From positions 56,981 through 79,094 of the forward strand of contig DHNG01000041.1 in NCBI GenBank assembly GCA_002409405.1: a DNA stretch of 22,114 nt, given 5' to 3'. The notes under the pieces were generated by a model. It saw only the letters and a program-made list of their open reading frames with translations. It searched no databases and was not told where the DNA came from. Made by a program: the position numbers and the translations under genes. Each line of letters starts with the position of its first letter. The stretch's first letter is position 1. Origin of the DNA: Flavobacteriales bacterium UBA5422. Its GTDB lineage: Bacteria > Bacteroidota > Bacteroidia > Flavobacteriales_D > Crocinitomicaceae. Shown here in pieces: positions 8,327-15,372 of the stretch.

Positions 8327-9084
8327 AGTATTTCATTTACATAATTGGGATAGCACTCTGTTTTTCCTGTTCTCAACAAGAGCAAAAAAAACAATGGGTG
8401 AATACTGAAAAAACGACAACTCCAACTATTGAGAATAAGGTAGAAGTAGAAAGTGACTGTATTGATGTCCTGTTTTCCAAATTAAATCTGATCGATATTC
8501 AAGCCATTGACTCAACAATTCTGGTTGACCTGAAATATGCTTCGGACGATAATTTCATGCATCAGCAATTGTACTTTACAATTAACAAGGTATATCTGCA
8601 ACAAGATGTTGCCCAGCGACTCGCAGCATGTCAACAGTACCTTCAATCCATACATCCGGGATATAGTTTATTGGTCTATGATGGTGTTCGTCCGGTAGAA
8701 GTACAGCAACGGATGTGGGATGCACTTGATACAATTCCTGTGGCACAACGGGGAAAATTTGTTTCCAATCCGAAGAATCACAGCGTCCATAATTATGGTG
8801 CTGCAGTAGATTTGACCATTGTAGATGAACACAAGCACCCCTTAGATATGGGAGCAGGTTATGACGATATCCGAACAATCGCTTACCCGAGTATGGAAGA
8901 TCAATTTCTGGCAAGTGGGGAATTACAATCGTATCAGGTGGAAAACCGGAAATTATTGCGCAAAGTAATGCAACATCAGCATTTTATCAATATTCCTTCA
9001 GAATGGTGGCACTTCAACGCATATAGCAGGAATGAAGTAAAAAGAAGGTATCGGGTGGTGGAAAAAGAGCCGGATTGTGAGTAG
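8323..9084 (+). CDS. VanX-like D-Ala-D-Ala dipeptidase (M15D), putative lipoprotein
   Basis: A 253-residue M15D peptidase. The VanX zinc motif SxHxxGxAxD is present as SVHNYGAAVD (154-163), giving ligands His156 and Asp163; EWWHF supplies catalytic Glu227 and third ligand His230; YDGVRP carries the conserved Arg123. The family hydrolyses D-Ala-D-Ala or related dipeptides. Unlike cytoplasmic VanX of resistance clusters it has an export signal, with a hydrophobic stretch 3-14 and Cys16 in a loose lipobox (LCFSC), so it probably acts in the periplasm on peptidoglycan-derived peptides, as other chromosomal homologues may. The ATG overlaps the MFS stop (ATGA). No vanHA-like partners are nearby, so a role in glycopeptide resistance is not suggested. 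Confidence 0.93.
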   Translation: MKYFIYIIGIALCFSCSQQEQKKQWVNTEKTTTPTIENKVEVESDCIDVLFSKLNLIDIQAIDSTILVDLKYASDDNFMHQQLYFTINKVYLQQDVAQRLAACQQYLQSIHPGYSLLVYDGVRPVEVQQRMWDALDTIPVAQRGKFVSNPKNHSVHNYGAAVDLTIVDEHKHPLDMGAGYDDIRTIAYPSMEDQFLASGELQSYQVENRKLLRKVMQHQHFINIPSEWWHFNAYSRNEVKRRYRVVEKEPDCE

Positions 9085-9153
9085 TGGAGTAGTGGAGAAT
9101 TGATAATTATGAATGTTGAATTATAAATTATCAAATGTTGAAAGTGAGTGTGG
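9085..9153. repeat. Intergenic repeat block 2 (B-A words)
   Basis: Directly after the TAG stop of the dipeptidase gene come B-type words (TGGAGTAGTGGAGAATTG) and then an A-type word (AATTATGAATGTTGAATTAT, AATTATCAAATGTTGAAAG). The remaining part of the convergent spacer (9154-9240) holds an 8-bp inverted pair, GAGTAATA (9169-9176) / TATTACTC (9206-9213), with a 29-base loop, and nothing else recognisable. Confidence 0.75.
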
Positions 9154-9240
9154 TATAGAAATGAAAAAGAGTAATACAACTACAGGTTTATTGTTCCCGA
9201 AGTCATATTACTCTATAAATTCTGCTATATCTTGCCAGAC

Positions 9241-10422
9241 TTATCGCAATAATTCAATCACACCTGCGGCGCCTTGCCCTGTTCCGACACACATCGTAAC
9301 AACACCATATTTTTGATTGCGTCTTCGCAATTCATGAATCATCTGAACGGTTAATTTTGCTCCTGTACAACCCAGCGGGTGTCCTAATGCAATTGCACCT
9401 CCATTGACGTTTACGATGTCCGGATTCAATCCTGCTTCACGGATTACAGCCAACGATTGCGAAGCAAATGCTTCATTCAACTCAAATAAATTGATGTCAT
9501 TTAATGTCAGTCCGGCTTGTTTGATCGCTTTTGGAATTGCTTCTACCGGTCCGATTCCCATGATGCGCGGCTCTACACCTACAACACTGTAAGAAACCAA
9601 TCGGGCAACAGGTTCCAGGTTTAACTCTTTCACCATTTTTCCTGACATCACCAATACGAAAGCCGCACCGTCAGATGTTTGAGAAGAATTCCCTGCTGTT
9701 ACACTTCCTCCGTTCGCAAACACAGGTCTCAATTTATTCAATGCCTCGATGGTACTTGCGCGTGGTCCTTCATCTGTATCGACCACGTAATGTTTCACTT
9801 GTCGTTTTTCATGTTCATCCAGAAAAATATGCTCAATATCTACCGGAACAATCTCATCTCGGAATCGTCCTTCTTTGATCGCTGCGATTGCTTTTTCGTG
9901 TGACTTTAACGCGAACAAATCCTGATCTTCGCGACTTACGTTAAAATCCTTTGCGACTGCTTCAGCTGTCAATCCCATCCCCCAGTACCAGGTTGGATGT
10001 TCTTTTCCCACTTTCGGATTCGGCACAATACGCCATCCTCCCATGGCCATAACGGACATGGATTCAACTCCTCCGGCAATGATACAGTCGGCCATTCCAT
10101 TTTCAATTTTTGCTTTCGCAATCGCAATTGTCTCCAATCCGGAAGAACAATACCTGTTGACAGTCATGCCCGGTACTTTATCCGTACCCAACCCCATCAA
10201 TGAAATCAAGCGACCAACATTTAATCCTTGTTCTGCTTCGGGAGTTGCATTTCCTACAATCACGTCATCAATACGTGTTTTGTCTAATTGCGGAACAGAA
10301 TCCACCAAATGCTTAATCACATCTGCAGCCAGGTCATCTGGACGATAAAAACGGAATCCTCCTTTACCTGCTTTCCCTACTGCTGAACGAAAACCCGTTA
10401 CGATATATGCTTCTTCTTTCAT
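9241..10422 (-). CDS. Acetyl-CoA C-acyltransferase (thiolase)
   Basis: A 393-residue thiolase of normal length. The acylated nucleophile Cys92 lies in NRYCSSGLETIA, His348 in NGGAIALGHPLGCTGAKL, and the second active-site Cys378 in TMCVGTGQGAAGVIE. GGVESMS (118-124) and NEAFASQSL (316-324) are further family signatures. Enzymes of this type cleave 3-ketoacyl-CoA in beta-oxidation or run the reverse condensation; the sequence resembles FadA/degradative thiolases, but no FadB, acyl-CoA dehydrogenase or other partner is adjacent, so direction and chain-length preference are not decided and the symbol is left blank. It is convergent with the MFS-dipeptidase pair and divergent from the shikimate kinase gene. 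Confidence 0.95.
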   Translation of the reverse strand: MKEEAYIVTGFRSAVGKAGKGGFRFYRPDDLAADVIKHLVDSVPQLDKTRIDDVIVGNATPEAEQGLNVGRLISLMGLGTDKVPGMTVNRYCSSGLETIAIAKAKIENGMADCIIAGGVESMSVMAMGGWRIVPNPKVGKEHPTWYWGMGLTAEAVAKDFNVSREDQDLFALKSHEKAIAAIKEGRFRDEIVPVDIEHIFLDEHEKRQVKHYVVDTDEGPRASTIEALNKLRPVFANGGSVTAGNSSQTSDGAAFVLVMSGKMVKELNLEPVARLVSYSVVGVEPRIMGIGPVEAIPKAIKQAGLTLNDINLFELNEAFASQSLAVIREAGLNPDIVNVNGGAIALGHPLGCTGAKLTVQMIHELRRRNQKYGVVTMCVGTGQGAAGVIELLR

Positions 10423-10586
10423 ATTTTAAAATTGTATATTCTCGAATAATAAGGCGAATGCCATGCGAGTAAAGTTAAACATTTTTTGGAGAAAAATATT
10501 ATGTACGCATATTTTTTTTATTCTTCAATTAAAAACTTCAACAGGTCATTATACCTTCTGTTTTTTATTTTTTGTTTCTTTATGGC

Positions 10587-11111
10587 ATGAATATTATCCT
10601 TGTTGGTTATATGGGATCGGGAAAAACAACTCTGGGAAAAAAACTTGCCTCCCGGCTTGGTTTGACATTCATTGATACCGATAAGCGCATTGAACAGGAT
10701 GAAGACATGACAATTTCGGAAATTTTTGCTCATTACGGAGAAATACATTTTCGTGAATTAGAAAAAAAACTGGTTGTTCAGCTGAAAAAGAAAAACAATC
10801 TGCTTGTTTCCACTGGTGGAGGAATGCCCTGTTTCAACGGGTTAATGGATGAATTGAATGAAATGGGAACAACAATCTATCTCAAACGTCCGGCAAAAGA
10901 ACTGGCGGAAAGGATTCTGAATTCGAAGAAAAAACGTCCGTTAACGGATGGAAAATCAAAAGAGGAGCTGATTGACTACATGGAAGACATGCTGAAAAAA
11001 AGAGACCAATTTTACGGACAGGCTCACATTATTGCCGATCGGGAAATTCAGAACATCACAAGTCTGGAGATGATGGTGAAAGCGTATTGGAGGGAAGTGG
11101 AAGGTGAATAG
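10587..11111 (+). CDS. aroK: Shikimate kinase
   Basis: A 174-residue kinase that phosphorylates shikimate at the 3-hydroxyl using ATP, the fifth step of chorismate synthesis. Motifs counted from the ATG at 10587: Walker A GYMGSGKT 7-14, Asp32 in DTDKR, Arg56 in HFRELE, the GGG of STGGGM at 77-79, the lid Arg117 in KKRPL and Arg139 in KKRDQFY. Asp32, Arg56, GGG and Arg139 form the shikimate pocket in characterised family members. I prefer this ATG to an upstream in-frame TTG at 10572 because it gives the normal N-terminus MNIILVGYMGSGK. It is transcribed alone, divergently from thiolase, and its TAG stop is followed at once by intergenic repeats. Confidence 0.96.
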   Translation: MNIILVGYMGSGKTTLGKKLASRLGLTFIDTDKRIEQDEDMTISEIFAHYGEIHFRELEKKLVVQLKKKNNLLVSTGGGMPCFNGLMDELNEMGTTIYLKRPAKELAERILNSKKKRPLTDGKSKEELIDYMEDMLKKRDQFYGQAHIIADREIQNITSLEMMVKAYWREVEGE

Positions 11112-11372
11112 TGATTCAGTGGAAAGTTGAGAGTGGGAAAATTGAAAGTGGAAAGTGATGAATTATTAATGTTCAATTATCAAATGTTGAATACTGAATT
11201 TTGAATGGAATAGGATTAAATCTATCAATAAGTCAACCAGTCATAACATCAACCAGTCATAAAATCAATTATGCTCAATTATCAAATGTTGAATTTTGAA
11301 TACTGAATTTTGAATGGGGTAGTGTGAAATCAGTCATAACATCAGTAAGTCAATCAGTCAAAAGGTCAATTA
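11112..11372. repeat. Intergenic repeat block 3 (B-A-C-A-C, tandem duplicated)
   Basis: The 258-base convergent spacer is almost entirely repeats. B words (GTGGAAAGTTGAGAGTGG and variants) fill 11120-11157, an A word covers 11173-11208, C words (AGTCAACCAGTCATAACATC, AACCAGTCATAAAATC) 11230-11266, a second A word 11275-11317 and a second C run 11329-11372. The second A copy differs mainly by a 7-base internal expansion (TTTTGAA). The block begins at the aroK stop and ends in the TAA stop of the gene on the other strand. Confidence 0.85.
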
Positions 11373-11951
11373 TTCAAAATTCTTCCCATACCGGTAATGT
11401 CCGATTATTTTGAAGCTAAATAAACAATCTTCCAGTACCTGCCCTGCTCCGATGTTGTGAACAATCATGTGCCTTTTTCCGTCGCTTGTTTTTTTGTTGG
11501 AAACAATTCCGATGTGTGTCAATCCTTTTCCCAGATCCCAACAAACAATATCTCCTGGTTTATACTCTTTTGCTTGTTGCGTCGTTGGTAAAACTGATCC
11601 GAAACGGGAAAAATAAGTCATCAGATTCGGAACTCTCCGGTGATCAATGTTCGTGTCTGTTTTCGTCAGTTTCCATTTTTTAGGATACAAACTGAAATTC
11701 TTTTTCATATCCTCATGTACTTCTTTTTGAAGGTCAATCCCCATTTTCCGATAGGCACGAATAACAACATCCGTACACACACCTTTATCTTTCGGAACAT
11801 CCCCATTCGGATAAGAAATTGAAAAATAAGCCGGATCATAGGTCACCGTTTGTCGTGTCAATGTGAATGTAGAATCTGCCAAACGGATGTAAAAATCAGA
11901 TTGGGTAAAACCGATGGTGGTCAGCAGGAGAAAGATGATCAGTATTTTCAT
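11370..11951 (-). CDS. DUF1287 family secreted protein
   Basis: A 193-residue protein with a signal peptide (residues 1-16, ending GFTQ). The core has the DUF1287 hallmark: DVPKDKGVCTDVVIRAYRKM (51-70) followed by GIDLQKEVHEDM (71-82), KPGDIVCWDLGKGLTHIGIV (131-150) and HMIVHNIGAG (161-170). The layout Cys59...His146...His165 resembles the Cys-His arrangement of NlpC/P60-like hydrolases, so a peptidase or amidase acting in the envelope is plausible; this is inference from fold-level similarity and activity is not established for the family to my knowledge. It stands alone between two repeat blocks, and its stop codon coincides with the end of block 3. Confidence 0.88.
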   Translation of the reverse strand: MKILIIFLLLTTIGFTQSDFYIRLADSTFTLTRQTVTYDPAYFSISYPNGDVPKDKGVCTDVVIRAYRKMGIDLQKEVHEDMKKNFSLYPKKWKLTKTDTNIDHRRVPNLMTYFSRFGSVLPTTQQAKEYKPGDIVCWDLGKGLTHIGIVSNKKTSDGKRHMIVHNIGAGQVLEDCLFSFKIIGHYRYGKNFE

Positions 11952-11990
11952 GGAGAATGAATTTAAAAGAGATTATCAAACTTCGTTCCA

Positions 11991-12123
11991 AGAGTGAGAA
12001 ATTGAAAGTGGAGAGTGAGAAGTGGAGAGTGAGAAGTGGAAAGCGGGGAGTAAATTATCAATGTTGAATTATCAAATGTAGGAATGTTGATCTACAAGCT
12101 TTGATAATTGAGCATTCATAATT
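11991..12123. repeat. Intergenic repeat block 4 (B words plus imperfect inverted A repeat)
   Basis: B words (AGTGGAGAGTGAGAAGTGG and variants) occupy 11991-12050. Then 12053-12076 and 12100-12123 form an inverted pair with 21 of 24 positions matching, and an inner perfect stem TGTAG (12077-12081) / CTACA (12092-12096) continues it. The result is a potential hairpin of nearly 30 base pairs lying at the 3' end of the minus-strand operon. The TGA stop of the GNAT gene (12116-12118) is inside the right arm. Confidence 0.8.
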
Positions 12124-12559
12124 GAGTGTATTCCATATAATACATATCTAACCCCGGCGCCCAAAAATCTTTCTTTGTTTCAATCAATCGGAAACCGTTT
12201 TTTTCATAGAATTGATACGTCAATTGAGATGTTCGTACAGTGATCCGATGAACGCCCGGTGTATTTTTCAGTACGTCAATTCGATATTTCAGCAACGCTG
12301 TTCCAATCTTTTTACCATGAAAATCCGGATGAATCATTCCCCAACTGATAATCCCGACAGATCTGTCTTCACTGTAATTGACACCTCCGCAACCGACAAT
12401 TTGTCCGGCTAATTCCACAACGAAATAATCCGCTCGCTCGTTTTCCAGGTAAGCTGCAAAATCGGCTTCTTCCTCCGGCGCAAAATACGTTGGTGTATTT
12501 GTACGGATAATGTGCAAGAGCGTTTCTTTGTCCGCTGGTATGTATGATCTGATTTTCAA
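12116..12559 (-). CDS. GNAT family N-acetyltransferase
   Basis: A 147-residue single-domain GNAT. Motif A is HPDFHGKKIGTALL (77-90), with the HGKKIG pyrophosphate loop that binds acetyl-CoA, and motif B ends YEKNGFRL (118-125). The substrate cannot be told from sequence. It starts 11 bases after the stop of the halogenase-like gene on the same strand, so it is the last gene of the 19200-12116 operon and may N-acylate something made there, or may just be a passenger. The final codons (QL-stop) are written in the sequence of an intergenic repeat arm, so the original C-terminus may have been replaced. Confidence 0.88.
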   Translation of the reverse strand: MKIRSYIPADKETLLHIIRTNTPTYFAPEEEADFAAYLENERADYFVVELAGQIVGCGGVNYSEDRSVGIISWGMIHPDFHGKKIGTALLKYRIDVLKNTPGVHRITVRTSQLTYQFYEKNGFRLIETKKDFWAPGLDMYYMEYTQL

Positions 12560-12570
12560 AAGAACATAAA

Positions 12571-13827
12571 TTACTGATCAACTAATTCTCCATGCTCTCC
12601 TTCATTCATTTTGATGATGTGTGCCAGCGTCGTCAAAATTGTTGCATGTTTCTTCACAAACGGGTTTGTTTCATCCCAGACATATCCGGCCAGAACAGAA
12701 CAGATTTGTTTCATGAAGTCTTCGTTTCTGTTTTTACTGAAGAAAATAGTCGGCAGACGTCCGTCATACCATGCATTTACATAACTGCGAAAAACATTGA
12801 TTCCCTGTTTCATGTGGTCGCTGTAATCCTTTTCCCAGTCAATTTCTTCACCGTTTAATTGGCGGGCAACCAACGCAGCGGATTTGTATCCGGACGAAAT
12901 GGCGAACATCACTCCGGAGCTAAACGTCGGGTCCAGGAATTCCGTTGCATTTCCGCTCAGCACGTATCCTTCTCCATACAGTTGTTTCACGGAAACAGCA
13001 TAATTCATCACTGTTCGCGGATCAAACTGAATATCCGGGTTCGCAAAACGTCCTTCCAGCCCCGGAAATTCTGCCAATAACCGTAAAAACTCTTTGTTAT
13101 TGTCTGCTTTACATTCTTCAATGAAGTCAACATCCGAAACGATTCCTACAGAAGTTGTACCGTCTGAAAACGGAATGGACCAAATCCACGCTGTATTGTT
13201 TCTGAAAATATGTACAAAAATATTTCTTCCTGCATTTTCCGTGCGGTTTACATCTTTAATGTGTGTAAAAATTGCTCCGCGCGGTGGCGTGTTTACCGGA
13301 ATTTCCAGGTCTTTCAATCGTGGCAATACACGTCCGTAACCACTGGCATCCATTAAAAATGCTGCAGTGACCGTTTGTTCTCCCAACTCAGGATGTTCAA
13401 AATGAACCGTCTGTAATTCTTTACTGGTCTCTACAGCCGTGACAGTTGCCTCGTAAATAACGTCAGCACCTCTTCGTTCTACTTCTTTTATTAATACATC
13501 ATCAAAATCAGCACGTTTCACTTGCCAGGTATAAGTCCATGCATCCGGTTTGAACTGATCTGCGAAAAAGAACGGACAATCGTCTTGTTTGTGGTGAAAA
13601 CACACACCGTCTTTGATCTGAAATTGTTGAGCTTCCAATACGGGAAGTAAATCCAGATCGTCCAGGTAATCCATGATGTGTGGCAGTAAGCTTTCTCCAA
13701 TGACAAATCTCGGAAAAACCATTTTCTCCAACACGAGTACTGACTTTCCTTCTTTCAGCAATTTTGCCGCAGCGACAGATCCTGAAGGCCCTGCTCCAAT
13801 CACTATAACGTCGTAATGATTTTTCAT
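12571..13827 (-). CDS. FAD-dependent halogenase-like monooxygenase
   Basis: A 418-residue flavoprotein. The FAD-binding Rossmann motif is GAGPSG at 11-16 with the following acidic strand end LVLEK; FPRFVIGESLLP (38-49) and GNATEFLDPTFSSGV (292-306) are typical of the tryptophan-halogenase/geranylgeranyl-reductase clan. WIWSIP at 214-219 fits the WxWxIP signature of flavin-dependent halogenases. Lys72 in QIKDGVCF is a candidate for the catalytic lysine that forms the haloamine, placed by position only. It probably halogenates or hydroxylates a phenolic or lipid-linked substrate with FADH2 from a separate reductase, which is not in the window. Its ATG overlaps the upstream oxidoreductase stop by 4 bases, so the two are translationally coupled. 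A non-halogenating oxidoreductase remains possible. Confidence 0.82.
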   Translation of the reverse strand: MKNHYDVIVIGAGPSGSVAAAKLLKEGKSVLVLEKMVFPRFVIGESLLPHIMDYLDDLDLLPVLEAQQFQIKDGVCFHHKQDDCPFFFADQFKPDAWTYTWQVKRADFDDVLIKEVERRGADVIYEATVTAVETSKELQTVHFEHPELGEQTVTAAFLMDASGYGRVLPRLKDLEIPVNTPPRGAIFTHIKDVNRTENAGRNIFVHIFRNNTAWIWSIPFSDGTTSVGIVSDVDFIEECKADNNKEFLRLLAEFPGLEGRFANPDIQFDPRTVMNYAVSVKQLYGEGYVLSGNATEFLDPTFSSGVMFAISSGYKSAALVARQLNGEEIDWEKDYSDHMKQGINVFRSYVNAWYDGRLPTIFFSKNRNEDFMKQICSVLAGYVWDETNPFVKKHATILTTLAHIIKMNEGEHGELVDQ

Positions 13828-15356
13828 GATTTGTATGAATTAATTTGACTAACTATCTCCGTTCCGTTTACAAAGTTAAAACTTGTTACCAATGCACCGA
13901 TGGTTGCTCCTAAAATTCCGTGAAAAACGATGTTCTGCCCTGTTAAATACAAATTCGGAATTTTTGTCCGGGGATTAATGATCGTCAGCATCGGGTTGTT
14001 AAAGTCTTTCTCAATGCCGTACATTTCACCTTCAGGCGTTCCTAAATAATCACGAAATGTCAACGGAGTACTACTGTAAACACCTTGAATTGCCTCTCTG
14101 AGTCCGGGATAACGTTCACACAAGCGATTGATAATTTTCTCTTCAAACACCTTTTTTGTCTGTTCGTACTCTTCTCCCCTTTTTGACGGCTGCACAATGG
14201 TATTGAATGTTGAATTCCATTGCTCAAATTCATCCATTTTCAGGTAAACCATTGCCGACAAACTTTCGGCATACTTCGTTTGATTTGAAGATGCTGAAGT
14301 ACAACTAAAAATGACCTGTGGCCAGTTTTCTGTATCGTAATCTGCGGTGTCCCAGACATCTTCTGTAAAGAAGTCGTAGTAATTATGGTTGTTGTATGGA
14401 AAGGTATTTTCTTTGAGTGCAATATTAATCACAAAGGAAGCTACTGTATTTTTCAGGGAGGAAACACGCCGGATCGTCGCCGGCATAAAATGTTCGTGTC
14501 CGATCACTTCCATTGTTCTGGATGGATGAAGGTTGGAAATAAAATGTGTCGCGCTTAATTGCTCTCCGTCAGAGCAGACAACTGCTTTCAAATTTCCATC
14601 CTCTCCTTTTATTCCCGAAACAACCTCTTTGCGCTTAAACAATTCTCCTCCGTACTTTCTGATTTGCTTTACCAATGCTTTTGTCAATTGTGCTCCTCCG
14701 TCTGCCAACCGGTAACTACCTTTGATGTAACTGTTCAAAATCAGGGCAACAACATATAAGGGTGTGCGTTTGCGATCTCCTGCATACAGGATACCATTTC
14801 CCAGAAGCGCGGCAATCAGTTCTTTATTTTCGGTCAGTTCGGAAAGGTAGTCCCATGCTCCGACTGCTAATATTTCTGGATGAGAATAATATGTTTTTTC
14901 TCCTTCCAATCGAATATTGTACAACGGGAAATAAGTGCATATTTCCTGAATTTTAGCGGCAAACGCATGAATTGCAGCTGCTTCTCCGGGAAAATCCTCC
15001 AGTAACATCCGCGTGAATGTTTCATATCCCTGCCCTTGTCTGAACGTTTTTCCATTTGGCATACGGATGACATCAAATGCTTCATCCATACGCACCAATT
15101 TCAGCTCATCATAAATCCCGAGGTAGTTGTATATTTTGTATAAATTTTCACCTTTGTCCAATCCACCGATGTAGTGTACTCCCGTATCGAAAATCCGTTT
15201 ATCGCGACTGAAAACTTGCAAAGCCCCTCCGATTTGATGATTTTTCTCCAGTACCGCTACCTTAAAGCCATTTTTAGCCAATACCAATGCAGCAGTCAAC
15301 CCTCCGATTCCGCTTCCGATAACAATTACATCGTATTTCAGATTGTGTTCGCTCAT
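13824..15356 (-). CDS. CrtI/retinol-saturase-like FAD-dependent oxidoreductase
   Basis: A 510-residue flavoprotein of the phytoene desaturase/carotene isomerase/retinol saturase group. The dinucleotide motif GSGIGG is at 14-19 with VAVLEKNHQIGG following; FDTGVHYIGG (56-65) is characteristic of the retinol-saturase and CrtISO branch; the C-terminal FAD contact is NLYLTGQNIVFHGILGA (468-484). Members desaturate, saturate or isomerise conjugated polyenes at membranes. There is no crtB, crtY or other carotenoid gene in the window, so a carotenoid substrate is not indicated; a polyene or unsaturated acyl chain made elsewhere fits better. It starts 16 bases after the MMPL fusion gene and overlaps the halogenase-like gene by 4 bases. 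Confidence 0.88.
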   Translation of the reverse strand: MSEHNLKYDVIVIGSGIGGLTAALVLAKNGFKVAVLEKNHQIGGALQVFSRDKRIFDTGVHYIGGLDKGENLYKIYNYLGIYDELKLVRMDEAFDVIRMPNGKTFRQGQGYETFTRMLLEDFPGEAAAIHAFAAKIQEICTYFPLYNIRLEGEKTYYSHPEILAVGAWDYLSELTENKELIAALLGNGILYAGDRKRTPLYVVALILNSYIKGSYRLADGGAQLTKALVKQIRKYGGELFKRKEVVSGIKGEDGNLKAVVCSDGEQLSATHFISNLHPSRTMEVIGHEHFMPATIRRVSSLKNTVASFVINIALKENTFPYNNHNYYDFFTEDVWDTADYDTENWPQVIFSCTSASSNQTKYAESLSAMVYLKMDEFEQWNSTFNTIVQPSKRGEEYEQTKKVFEEKIINRLCERYPGLREAIQGVYSSTPLTFRDYLGTPEGEMYGIEKDFNNPMLTIINPRTKIPNLYLTGQNIVFHGILGATIGALVTSFNFVNGTEIVSQINSYKS

Positions 15357-15372
15357 TTGTTTCTGAAGGATT

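Noticed and set aside
8323..9084. Vancomycin resistance locus because of the VanX-like gene
   Set aside because: There is no VanH, VanA/B ligase or VanRS in the neighbourhood, and the protein has an export signal, unlike cytoplasmic VanX.
9113..9316. Short plus-strand frame of 67 codons between the dipeptidase and thiolase genes
   Set aside because: It begins in an intergenic repeat and ends antisense to the thiolase C-terminus; no domain, signal peptide or promoter supports it.
11112..11372. Possible CRISPR array because of regularly repeated words
   Set aside because: Repeat units are degenerate, of uneven spacing, with no unique spacers of constant length, and no cas genes are nearby.
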